NCBI GenBank assembly: GCA_002943765.1
Contig: PQWQ01000008.1
Location: forward strand, 806,001 to 870,000
Reading direction: 5' to 3'
Origin: Psoroptes ovis
Taxonomy: Eukaryota; Arthropoda; Arachnida; Sarcoptiformes; Psoroptidae
Length of the DNA stretch: 64,000 bases
The notes under the pieces are model-generated. The model worked only from the letters and a program-made list of their open reading frames with translations, made no database searches and was not told where the DNA came from. Each line of letters starts with the position of its first letter. The first letter of the stretch is position 1. This document shows, piece after piece, positions 50,577 through 60,800 of the stretch. The position numbers were made by a program, and so were the translations under genes.

Positions 50577-50656
50577 TTAAGCTGTCCGAAAAGTTCATTC
50601 CGCTTAATCAATAGAGTTGTTCATGAAAATTGGCCAGAACTTTCCGGACAACCTAA
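50577..50656. mobile_element. Mariner-like micro-hairpin, ATCAATAGAG subfamily, TA flanks
   Basis: 80 bp. Left TTAAGCTGTCCGAAAAGTTC, right arm AACTTTCCGGACAACCTAA, TA on both sides. The middle is nearly identical to that of 21236-21315. Confidence 0.85.
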
Positions 50657-50678
50657 TATATATCCATGTATTGATGTA

Positions 50679-50758
50679 TTAGGTTGTCCCATAAGTTCTT
50701 GCCGTTTTTTAATTTATTTTTATCTGAAAAACGGCAAGAACTTATGGGACAACCCAAA
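50679..50758. mobile_element. Mariner-like micro-hairpin, TTGCCG/CGGCAA subfamily, TA flanks
   Basis: 80 bp. Left TTAGGTTGTCCCATAAGTTC, right CGGCAAGAACTTATGGGACA, TA on both sides. It lies only 22 bp after the previous hairpin. Confidence 0.88.
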
Positions 50759-50848
50759 TATATAATGAACATATTCATTTGGATATATACCAAACACATA
50801 TATTGCATTATTTGATATATATTTATATGTTTAGATTGTCCACAAAAA

Positions 50849-51018
50849 CAGTGATTCTCAACCTTTGTTTCCTTGGTTGCGGAACAAAATTCAAAAATTT
50901 GAAAAATTCGACGACACACCAAGTAAAGGATTGTGTTATATTTCCAGCCAATTTTTGGGGAATAATTTTGAAATTTTTCCGAACAAAAGTGCCGCGACAA
51001 AGTGGTTGAGAATCACTG
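50849..51018. mobile_element. hAT-like short element with near target-site duplication
   Basis: Left CAGTGATTCTCAACC, right GGTTGAGAATCACTG. CACAAAAA precedes the left end (50841-50848) and recurs one base after the right end (51020-51027), close to a hAT 8-bp duplication. The interior (CACCAAGTAAAGGAT, GTGCCGCG) is shared with 56593-56768. Confidence 0.75.
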
Positions 51019-51255
51019 TCACAAAAAAAGTTGCTTGCATCTGAATGTAAACGATTCCTTAGGCCCTGGGCCCTTCGGTCCCTAATTAACTAATCAACTT
51101 TCATTTATCCAAAAAGTTTGTTTGTATCAAATCCAACATTTTGTGTTTTGCCGATTGATTAAAACTTTATTTTCAGGATCCAAAAAATATTTCCAATATT
51201 CACAATTTCTAATTTGAAACATTCAAAAATTCTGAACCCCAAAAACGCATTCAGT

Positions 51256-51414
51256 TTAACCCTTAAAACTCGAGCGGTGAGCATCACTCGACATGAAATG
51301 TAATGCATCAACTCGACAGGCGCCCGTCAGTCACCATTTTACATTAGTGTGAAAAATTAACTCGAGCTGCTGGCTGACTTGCGCTGTAAATGCTTCGAGT
51401 TCTAAGGGCTTTAA
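51256..51414. mobile_element. PiggyBac-like short element with TTAA flanks
   Basis: TTAA at 51256-51259 and 51411-51414. Left CCCTTAAAACTCGAGC, right GCTTCGAGTTCTAAGGG, inverted. Contains an internal CTCGACAGGCGCC block. Confidence 0.65.
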
Positions 51415-51574
51415 CCCTTTACTTTTCTCTGGGATCATAGAGAATGTACTAATATCAAAGAATTATGACAAAGAAAAAAGTTTTTCGGGAAAGAAAAATT
51501 TTCGGGAAAACTTCCCGCAATATTCTTAACTAAGAATATTCTTTTGTGTGTACACTTTTCATAAAGCTTTTGTA

Positions 51575-51654
51575 TTAGGTTGTCCCATAAGTTCTTGCCG
51601 TTTTTCAAATTAAAAAAAAATTAAAAAACGGCAAGAACTTACGGGACAACCTAA
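51575..51654. mobile_element. Mariner-like micro-hairpin, TTGCCG/CGGCAA subfamily, TA flanks
   Basis: 80 bp. Left TTAGGTTGTCCCATAAGTTC, right CGGCAAGAACTTACGGGACA with one arm difference. TA on both sides. Confidence 0.88.
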
Positions 51655-51799
51655 TAGTTGTGAACCAAAAATATTTCAAGAATTTCAATCTGTTTCCGAA
51701 CATTATAATTATTTCATTAGGGTTATTCATAATTCACAATAATTCTGTCAATCAGATTTGCGAACAAAAAAAAAATTCTTTGTTCCAATACTTAGCTGC

Positions 51800-51948
51800 C
51801 AGTGATTCCCAAACTCACCACCAGGCGATTCAGGTGGGCAATAATGGTCCATGGGTGCATTATTGGACATTTCTTAAGAGATGGGCAATAGACAATATTC
51901 TTTTTTTGTGAAAGTGACCTATGTCCCCAAAAAGTTTGAGAATCACTG
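51800..51948. mobile_element. hAT-like short element
   Basis: Left CAGTGATTCCCAAACTC, right AGTTTGAGAATCACTG, 149 bp. The middle has CATGGGTGCATTATTGGACA. Different subfamily from 50849. Confidence 0.65.
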
Positions 51949-51984
51949 TGAGTGATAATTGAACAGTTGAAATGAGTTTTGAAC

Positions 51985-52176
51985 CAGTGATTCTCAACCG
52001 GTGTTCCACGACACTTTAGTGTTCCGCCAGATTCCAAAAGTGTGGCGCTAAATTTCCGAAATCTAACTCATTCCTTTACTATTCCTTTACTTGGTGTGCC
52101 GCAAGATTTTGGAAATAAAGACTTTTCTTTTTTTTTTCAGCGTGCCGCAGCGAAAAAAAAAGGTTGAGAATCACTG
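51985..52176. mobile_element. hAT-like short element
   Basis: Left CAGTGATTCTCAACCGG, right AGGTTGAGAATCACTG, 192 bp. The interior has TTTACTTGGTGTGCCGC, the reverse orientation of the 50849 and 56593 interiors. Confidence 0.72.
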
Positions 52177-52694
52177 TAGTTTAAAGTTTTGAACATTTCA
52201 AAGCATTTCGATTCATTTGGACAACCACAGCTGCAATTTAGGGTCGACATTGATTTTGAAGCATTTTTCGATGACGAATGCAAGTATATATCGAAGTATC
52301 CAAAGAATATTCTGAATATCAGAGAATTTTTACGGAAATTTCTTTTACGGGGAAAATTTTCCAAAAAATTTTTTTGGGTCCAAAAGGAATCACATTGATC
52401 ACTAGAGATCATTGAAACCATTGGCCATTATCGTTTTCCATTGGCAATCCATTATCCATTTGGTCAATCATGTAATATTAATGTGGGTCGAAAATTTTCA
52501 AAAAAAAAAAAAAAAAAAAATTCTTTGGAAAAATTTTTTTTTCTCGGTGCATATTTCTGGCCCCATGTTTTTGAATGGGAAAAAAATATATTTGTACCAA
52601 GAAAATGATAACATTTCAAAGAATATTCTTGAATTTTTAAGAATATTCAAATTTTTGTGAATTTTCGTAAATTTTCTCCGTATTCATATACATA

Positions 52695-52776
52695 TTGAGT
52701 TGTCCCATAAGTTCTTGCCGATTTTTGAATTGAAAAAATTCAAAAAAAACGGCAAGAACTTATGGGACAACCTTAA
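52695..52776. mobile_element. Mariner-like micro-hairpin, TTGCCG/CGGCAA subfamily, TA flanks
   Basis: 82 bp. Left TTGAGTTGTCCCATAAGTTC, right CGGCAAGAACTTATGGGACA, TA on both sides. Confidence 0.86.
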
Positions 52777-52893
52777 TACTTTTGAAAACATATAAATTCA
52801 TACATTTTCATTCATTTATACATTCACTATTCATTCATCGAGATTTATCGAATCGAAAGAATCGAATAATAATAATAATAATATTACGATATA

Positions 52894-52976
52894 TTACGGC
52901 TTGTCCTAAAAGTTCTTGCCGATTATATCGTAGAAAATCATTAAAAAAATCGGCAAGAACTTATCGGACAACCCTA
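52894..52976. mobile_element. Mariner-like micro-hairpin, ATATCGTAGAAAAT subfamily, TA flanks
   Basis: 83 bp. Left TTGTCCTAAAAGTTCTTGCC, right CGGCAAGAACTTATCGGACA. The middle ATATCGTAGAAAATCATT recurs in 60390-60467. Confidence 0.82.
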
Positions 52977-53879
52977 TAATATGATTATGAATTCTGAAAA
53001 TGAATTCATCGAGAATTCTCGTAGAATTTTGCACCAAAAAAAAAATTATTTCAAAATTCGAAATTCTCATTCAAAATTCTCCTGGAATTCTTAGAAATTT
53101 CAAGACAAAAACATGGCGAAAAAAAACAAAGAAATACAAGAATATTCTTGAATTTCTTTATTTCAAAAAGAAAATATTCTTTATTTCAAAGAATATTCTT
53201 TTGATATTCTTTGATTCTATTTTTGGTTTTTGTCGGTTTTTTTTTTTTTTGAATTTTTTCTCAAAATTAATTCAACGTTATTCGCTTTCATTGTTTGTTC
53301 GCAGCATTTGCTGCACCCACGAAAAAAATTCCATACGAAATACACGAATGGTTCAAGAATTTGGAAGAAGAAGAATTCAAGAATTCTTTGAAGAAGAATT
53401 CAAGAAAATTTCGATGAAAAAATCCATGGAAAATGTTTAATGCCGGCCACAAAATAAGGCCAAGAAAAGGTTCAAAAATATTTTTTTTTTCTTCGAAAAT
53501 ATTCGGCTATCGAATGTGGTCCCCTATACACATATACCCATGAATATCCGTATCACATTTCACACATTTATTCAAAAGAAATTGGCCAAATTGATAAAAA
53601 TATTCATGAAATGATCTTTCGTAAACTTTTAGGGTTTTTTTTGTTTTGTTTTTAAGAAAATTTTTTAAGAAATTTTTCTTGAGAATTTTCCCGGGAATTT
53701 TAAAGAATTTTTTCCAAAAAAATTTTCCAGAATTTTCCCCAGAAATTTCCCCAAAATTTTCCCGAAATTTTTCCCCAATTTCAAAATTCCCGATACTGAA
53801 CAGTTCTTCGAAATTCTTTGACGAAAAAAATTCTTGAAAAAAATTAGCTCAGATATCTATAGAATGATATCGAAACACA

Positions 53880-53956
53880 GATTGTCCGAAAAGTTTTCAG
53901 CCTAATTCAATCGGTTTGACCAATTTGAAAATCGGTAAAAACTTTCCGGACAGGCC
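53880..53956. mobile_element. Mariner-like micro-hairpin
   Basis: Left GATTGTCCGAAAAGTTTT, right AAAACTTTCCGGACAGGCC, 77 bp. Confidence 0.7.
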
Positions 53957-54564
53957 AATCGGGTAATTGTTTTCAATTTTCAAATTTTTTTTTCAATTTT
54001 TCAACCAATATCAAATCAAACCCAATCGAAGGGATATATTTCGATAGGATACCATCCTCAGATGAAGTTAATATTCCCAGCATCCACCAACCATGCATAC
54101 AAAACCCTGTAGTTTGCACTTTTTCTTATCTTGCACACGGCCCTCACCACTTCTACCCCTCATCTTACTCCGTTGGGGGCGCCACTTTCCCCTTATCTCT
54201 CCCCATGTGTGTGCCAATTTTTGCCCACCACTGATTTTGTACTTTACTTCGTCATCCCCACCCGCTTCCCCAAATTCCCTCCACCCCCACGTTCGGCTGT
54301 CGATTTTAATTTCACTTTTTCTGATATCAATTTCTTCAAGGGACCATTCCCGATAAATACAACATTTCCAAATGGGTCCAATATCCGTTTATTTTATTTT
54401 ATTTTGTTTTTTGTTCGGGCCCAATGTTTTTAGTCTATTTTCAATCAGGCAAAAAAAAAATCCCGATTCCATTTCATTTCAATTCCATTTCTTCTTTTCA
54501 TTGCTCATATTTTTTCCATTAAAAAATGATGAAAAATTTAAGAAAAAAAAAAAAAAATAAATTA

Positions 54565-54638
54565 AGTTTGTCCAAAAAGTAATCAATTGTTTTTGCATTA
54601 TTTTCAATCAAAAAATAATGGATAACTTTTTGGACAAA
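54565..54638. mobile_element. Micro-hairpin, AAAAGTAATC subfamily
   Basis: Left GTTTGTCCAAAAAGTAATC, right GGATAACTTTTTGGACAAAG, 74 bp. Confidence 0.65.
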
Positions 54639-55479
54639 GTATTTCAACACTAAGAAAAATATGAAATTTCATCTTTTTTTTGATTAAAAAAATATATGTA
54701 CTTGAAAATGATGATGATGATGATCCTAATGTTTGAAATGAAATTTGAAAAATTTCATTTTGAAAATTCATTGGTGTCAAATAAAGAAAATAGATTCCAA
54801 TGGCCCCAACGAATTGAAATGGGACCAATGAATTTTTAATTTTTTCTTCGATTTCAAATTGAAATTCCCGCCACTTAATGGGCTTCTTAGGCTCCAAGGG
54901 CCTAAGGGCCCAAGGACCCTACGATCCTAGGATTTTGTTTCATTTTCTCGGAGAAATGATTTCGAAATACCGAATGAGGCTATAGATTGACGATTATCTT
55001 GTTACGATCCATGGGGTTTTTGGCCTGAAAAAAAATATTCGGTCCGATCACGGATATCGAATCAGCATGCATGCACACATATTGACATATTGAATATGTT
55101 GAATTTCATCATGTTAACCCTTTCATTTTTCAGGAAATTTTCCAGAAAAAAAATGTTTCCGTAAACAAATGAAATGGTAAAATTCGAATTTTACCATTAT
55201 TTTTTTGATATAATTATTATCCATTGATCGATTGATTGATCGATCATTTGAAATTAAAAAAAAAAAAAAAAAATTAAAACACAATCGATCGATCAATATG
55301 TTTGAATATGATTGATCTATGTATATGTTCATATATATATGTAAATATGAATATATATATGAATTCATACTATTCATAGTATATTCAATATATATGAATT
55401 AATATATGTGTGGGTGTATGTGTGTATATATGTTTGCATATATTTTATCGTATATAAATCTATGTTCAAAATATTTTTG

Positions 55480-55557
55480 AGATTGTCCAAAAAGTTTTTG
55501 ATTTTATATATGGCAAATGTCTATTTGAAAATCGTTGAAAACTTTTCGGACAATCAC
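55480..55557. mobile_element. Mariner-like micro-hairpin
   Basis: Left GATTGTCCAAAAAGTTTTTG, right AAAACTTTTCGGACAATC, 78 bp. Confidence 0.7.
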
Positions 55558-55762
55558 ATAATAAATATTGATATTAAATCTTATATTAAAAATCGATTGA
55601 TACAATCGATTGATGATGATCAATAATCGATAAGAATAAATATCAGATTCTAGAATCACTTCGGAACATTTATTCTGAAAATAATGCAAAAGGTGAAAGT
55701 GGTGGTCCATGGAAGTGGGGGGGGGAGGGAAGGTGGGCGCTGGCGGAAGGAAGCGGGACACA

Positions 55763-55791
55763 GGGGATAAGGGTAAGGGCAAGGGTGAGGG
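55763..55791 (+). other. G-quadruplex motif of GGGTAA-like hexamers
   Basis: Five G-runs (4,3,3,3,3) spaced by three-base loops in near-hexameric GGGTAA/GGGCAA/GGGTGA units. A run of nine G lies about 40 bp upstream (55717-55725). Confidence 0.6.
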
Positions 55792-56186
55792 TAAGGTGAA
55801 AGGCTAGAGAATTACTCTGACGAAATGATTCATTTGAAATTCTTGAAATTTTCGAATAAATCATTTGTTCAAAATGAATTACATCTCTTGCTTGGTTTCT
55901 ATTTCTAGAATTCCTGAAATTTTCTCATATATACGCTCGTATATATAACGATCCTATACAGTTCTATACAAAGATTCTGTTCGATTCTGTGTATTCAAAT
56001 TGTATACAAATCTTCTATTAAATTGCCATACAATTCTCATAATCATTGTGCGCAAGCAATTCTATATATGCTTACAAGCTTATCGATATATTCTCTTCAA
56101 TTTCTACATTTGCACTGTGCAAGATTCTTTGATTTTTTTTTTCTTCCATTCATTTTCATCTACATACACACATATATGAAGATTTT

Positions 56187-56295
56187 CTGGGGATGTCCGT
56201 AAAGTTCAATATCGATTCTCATTGATATAATTTCCATAGGTTTCAATTAATTTCATTTGTGACAATCGACGGAACAAACTTTTCGGACAACCTAA
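56187..56295. mobile_element. Mariner-like hairpin, longer variant
   Basis: Left GGGGATGTCCGTAAAGTTC, right CAAACTTTTCGGACAACCTAA, about 109 bp. The arms are similar to the rest but the middle is longer. Confidence 0.6.
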
Positions 56296-56592
56296 ATGTG
56301 TATTCATAAATATATCTCTGTGTGTATAATCTTATGTTAATATATATTATTTAATAACAATGTATATAAATTGTATATAAATTATATTTCTTCTACTGTA
56401 TTATTCTTTCAACATTCAATTTCATCATCATCAATTTCTTTTTTGATTTCAAATGTTAAAAAATCAAAAAATTCCAATGAATTGTACATACACACACAAA
56501 GACAGAATATTCTTCTGCAGAACCCTTATTACGCAAGTTCCGTGCAATGAACATGACAATGATATTCGTGTATTTGTATTGTGCATTTAGAA

Positions 56593-56768
56593 CAGTGATT
56601 CTCAACCTTTTTTTTTCGTTGTTGTTGCGGCACACAAAATCTAAAAAATTTCAAAATTTGACACCAAGTAAAGGATCGTGTGTTATATTTCCCGAAATTC
56701 GGTGAAAGAATTTTGAGATTTTGGCGAAACACAAAAGTGCCGCGGCACACACTGGTTGAGAATCACTG
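56593..56768. mobile_element. hAT-like short element
   Basis: Left CAGTGATTCTCAACC, right GGTTGAGAATCACTG, 176 bp. The interior carries CACCAAGTAAAGGATCGTG and GTGCCGCGGCACAC, homologous to 50849-51018. Confidence 0.75.
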
Positions 56769-56844
56769 TATTGAATACATTTTTTTTATACACATTCGAA
56801 TGAGATACACAAAGAATACACGGAATATACGGTACCAATATATA

Positions 56845-56924
56845 TTAGGTTGTCCCATAAGTTCTTGCCGTTTTTCGAATGAAAATAAATTTAAAAAACG
56901 GCAAGAACTTATGGTACAACCGAA
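56845..56924. mobile_element. Mariner-like micro-hairpin, TTGCCG/CGGCAA subfamily, TA flanks
   Basis: 80 bp. Left TTAGGTTGTCCCATAAGTTC, right CGGCAAGAACTTATGGTACA, TA on both sides. It lies 76 bp after a hAT-like element. Confidence 0.87.
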
Positions 56925-57103
56925 TACACATACGAAACGGTACACTTTTATGATGAGGAGGAGGAAGGAGGAGGAGGAGGAGGTGGTGATCGAATGAAAT
57001 ACATTGTTAAAATATGGCAAAGAAAAAAATGGTAGATTCTGGCTGCCATTAATGGGGCCAAAAAAATGGACCTAGAAAATGTGTCTTTCTGCTTGTGTAA
57101 GTC

Positions 57104-57122
57104 TGTGTGTGTGTGTGTGTGT
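57104..57122. repeat. (GT)n microsatellite
   Basis: Uninterrupted TG run of about 19 bp. Confidence 0.88.
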
Positions 57123-57800
57123 TCGAGTATGAATACAAGCAAAATCAAAATTCATTCATTCATTCATTCAATTTTTTGTCCACAGTGTTCAATGATCACA
57201 CAGTGAGAATACACCAAACATACACACTGAACACAAAAGCACGCACATGTCAATCATCATTGTGAATACATGAATGAAATGAAACGAAATGTAATGAAAT
57301 GAAATGGTTAAACACTATCAGATCAGTCAATCATTCAGTCATTTCATATCGGTGAACATAAAATTTTGGTTCTTCGATTCTCTTTGTGAAAATATTCTGA
57401 CAATTTTGACAAATTTTTTTTCCCAGAAAATTTCTCCAGAAATTTCAACAAATTCTGTCAACCACCAATCATCAGCAAACGCTTTGATATTCAGTGAAAA
57501 ATTTTGAGAAATATTCTTTGGCAGAATATTCCGTGGTGGTGGTGGTGGTGATGATGATGGAAATTCTGGATGAAAAATTCATAAATTCTGTGATTTTGTG
57601 ATCATAATTCTTTCGAATGTTTTTGTTTGTTTGTTTATTTATTTTTTTTGGGATTTTTCAAATATTCAATGATTGATCGGATTTAAAAACAAAATTTGAA
57701 CGTTTTTTGATCCACGATTCTCGATTATTCTTATTTTTATGATTCTTGATTGAAATTGAAATTAAATTTGAATTAAATTTTAAAATTTTTCAATTAAACA

Positions 57801-60800
57801 ATGAAACAACGAAATCGTTCATCATCATTTGATTCATTGTTAATGATTCAATCACCATCATCACCATTATCATCATCAACGACATCATCATCATCATCAA
57901 CATCGATTACATCATCAACATTATCATTATCACCATCATTGGATGCTATTTCATCGATTTCGATTAAATCATCACCATCATCATCACCATCGGTTTCATC
58001 AACAACATCTTCGACATTATCATTGATTAATGAACTTAAATTGATTCGATTCGGTGAAGACATGATCAATGATCATCGAGATTTAGTCGATCATCAAAGA
58101 TTTGACGACTATTTTAACATTGAAACATTGTTGAATAAGCTAACTAATGATAATGACGATGGTGGTTATGATCAAGATGATACATCATTGATACCTATGA
58201 CAACATTCATATCATCATCATCATCGATCATGATGACACCTGAAACAATCAGTAATACTTATTGTGGCCGTACAATGATTGATCAAACAACACAGGTAAG
58301 TTCAAAAACAACAACCCAAGTGTTGTTAAGGTTTATGTTGATAAGCTTGGTGGCCGTAACGGCCACGGGGTACACGCCCCTACGATTGCCCCAACGATCG
58401 TTTTAATTACGAAATTGCACCAGAAAAAAATTTTCCAAATCAAAATAATTCAAAATAACTCTAAAACCCTTGGGACCCTAGTGGGCCATGCGACCAAATT
58501 TTCGGGTCCCATTTTCGAAATTATTCTTTGAGCCCGTTTGTTAGGTTCCAATTGTCATGGATTGAAAGTTTTTCCCCAGAATAGAATCAAAAATCATTCA
58601 ATTATTATCGCCCAAAGGGTTATGATGATGATGATGATTCAATGCCTTCCAGGGCATTCGATTTCAAAATTGGGACTCGAAATTCCTCTCAATTCAAAAC
58701 ATTTTCGAATAAAAATTTACATGCGACAAGGCCCCAAAAGAATCGTCGAATTCTGGATTGACAAATTCTGTCAAAGAATTCAAGAATCCACAGAATCCTA
58801 GAATCCCAGAATCGGGCCCATTGTGTCCCAAATCATTTTAAATTTCGAAAAATTTGACAGAATTCTGGCAAATTTCAAATGTTTGACGTTTGAAAATTTT
58901 AAAATTTTGAAATTTTGAAAAAAAATTGAATTTTGAATTCAATTGAATTGAATCGGAGATGTGAAAGGGTTAAAGACGAGGACGAGAAGGGAGAGAAATT
59001 TTCCCGAAAAATGATCGAAGAGAAATTTCCTTGGGAAATTTTTCAACATCGATTTTTTCATTTCTTTTGATTATCCATGTTGATTTGATTATCTATCCGA
59101 AAGTCAATCGATTACCTAAAATGAATTGAAAATGAAAATTAAATTTAATTCAATTGAATTAAATTTGATTTGATTCAATTCGATTTGATTTGATTTGATT
59201 CGAATCTATTCAATTTAAAAATTGAATTTTCGACACATTTTTTGATTTCACAAAGAATTCTTAATTTTGATTTTGAAGAATTTCGAGAAGAATTTCTGGA
59301 AAATTTCTCCTCAAAAATTCCTGAAGAATCCCCGATGAAATTCTGGCCATAGGCAATGAACAGCAAGTACATGTACTGAATGTTATGTAATAAGAAATTC
59401 TTCGAAAATTCTTTGGCTTTCAATGAAAATCAATGAATTACATGAATTATTTGAGTTTCATGGGTTGTCCGAAAAGTTTTGACCAATTTGACTGCAAGCG
59501 TTCCCATTGATTTGAATACAATAAATACGACAGGACTTAACGGACAGCTTAATTCAAATTAAATCAATAAAAATTATTATTATTATTATTATATGATTGA
59601 CATAAATCATTTTAAATATATAAATTGTATATTGACATACATATATGAATTATATCGATTACAATTATCGTGAGAAATGATAATTTAAATTTTGAATTTC
59701 CAACATTATCATCGCCCATTGCGCTCGATAGGCGCCTTAAATCTCCATTATTCCCGCAGTGATTCTTAGTGTGCCATCGTTCAAATGTTCGTATGGTGCT
59801 TTGGCATTGAAAACGGTCAAAAATCAATGATTTCAGGACACACAAATGGAGGCTCAGACTAATCGAAACCCTGTAGACCCTAATAAAATTCATGAACAAC
59901 AATGATAATGATTCGATCGTTGATCATTAAAAAAAGACAATGGTCAAAGATAATGATGATAATTATTACAATTTTATTAATTATGTTAATCATTAAGTTT
60001 GTTTGTTGTTCAATGAACGATTTTGTCCGTCAAATTCAAATCAAGTTTAAAGTTTTTGAAATCGAATCTTTCAAAATTTTTTTTTTTATATGAAGACACA
60101 ATATTCCAATCCAAACATTTAATTAATCAAAATAATCATTTTGATTAGTTAATGTATGCGACCAGAATTTCTGGACGATAATCGATCATAATAATGATGA
60201 TGATGATGATGGCGGTCATTAGATGGTGACCATTATTCACTTGTCACTCGTACACTCGTTTGGATGCATTGATTATGAATTATGGTTATTTACATGATTT
60301 ACATGATTTACATGATTGATTCAATTCAATTGATTAGATTAATTTAAAATGGATTTAAATTTTTGAATTAAAATTAAAAAAATTTACTATAAGGTTGTCC
60401 AGAAAGTTTTTGCCGGTTATATCGTAGAAAATAATTGAAAAATCGGCAAGAATTTTTCGGACAACATCAAAAAATTAGAAATGAAATTAATTAAAAAAAT
60501 TTTCCTTAATTCATTTCAATCATAGACACCAGATGATTGGCATACAGATGATTATCATAATCCACCATCATTATACAATGATGATAATCCATCATTGAAA
60601 AATGATATGCTTAATTATTATTCGAATAATTATTATTCAATGGTAAATGATAATAAGAACGATAATGGTAATGGTAATCAACCAGAATTATCACGACACC
60701 AGTATCAACAACCAAATCAACAGCATCATCAGCAACAACAGCACCAGTTTCAATATGACATCGAAGAAGAACAATTAAATTTAAATCTAGAATTAAAGAA

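Larger units (their letters stand above)
52977..57800. other. Gene-free, repeat-rich region upstream of the 3' gene
   Basis: Holds hairpins (53880, 54565, 55480, 56187, 56845), a hAT-like element (56593), AATTTTCCC-type quasi-repeats (53646-53790), a pyrimidine-rich patch (54100-54330), a G-rich patch (55710-55800) and a GT microsatellite (57104-57122). No gene seen; the last few hundred bases probably hold the promoter and 5'UTR of the gene at 57801. Confidence 0.5.
58296..60525 (+). other. Intron of the 3' gene with two micro-hairpins
   Basis: Starts GTAAGT. Holds hairpins at 59460-59552 and 60390-60467, a decayed CTCGATAGGCGCC fragment (about 59720-59755), ATG/GAT runs and many GAATTC-type words. 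The sequence just inside (58340-58400) is unusually GC-rich, with the palindrome GGCCGTAACGGCC. Confidence 0.55.

Noticed and set aside
54093..54560. Pro/Leu-rich frames near 54.1-54.5 kb
   Set aside because: The sequence is a pyrimidine-rich strand-asymmetric patch that is open in two overlapping frames at once, which indicates composition rather than coding.
58340..58405. GC-rich stretch with GGCCGTAACGGCC as an RNA gene
   Set aside because: The palindrome is short, no tRNA-like or snRNA-like architecture surrounds it, and it lies just inside an intron.
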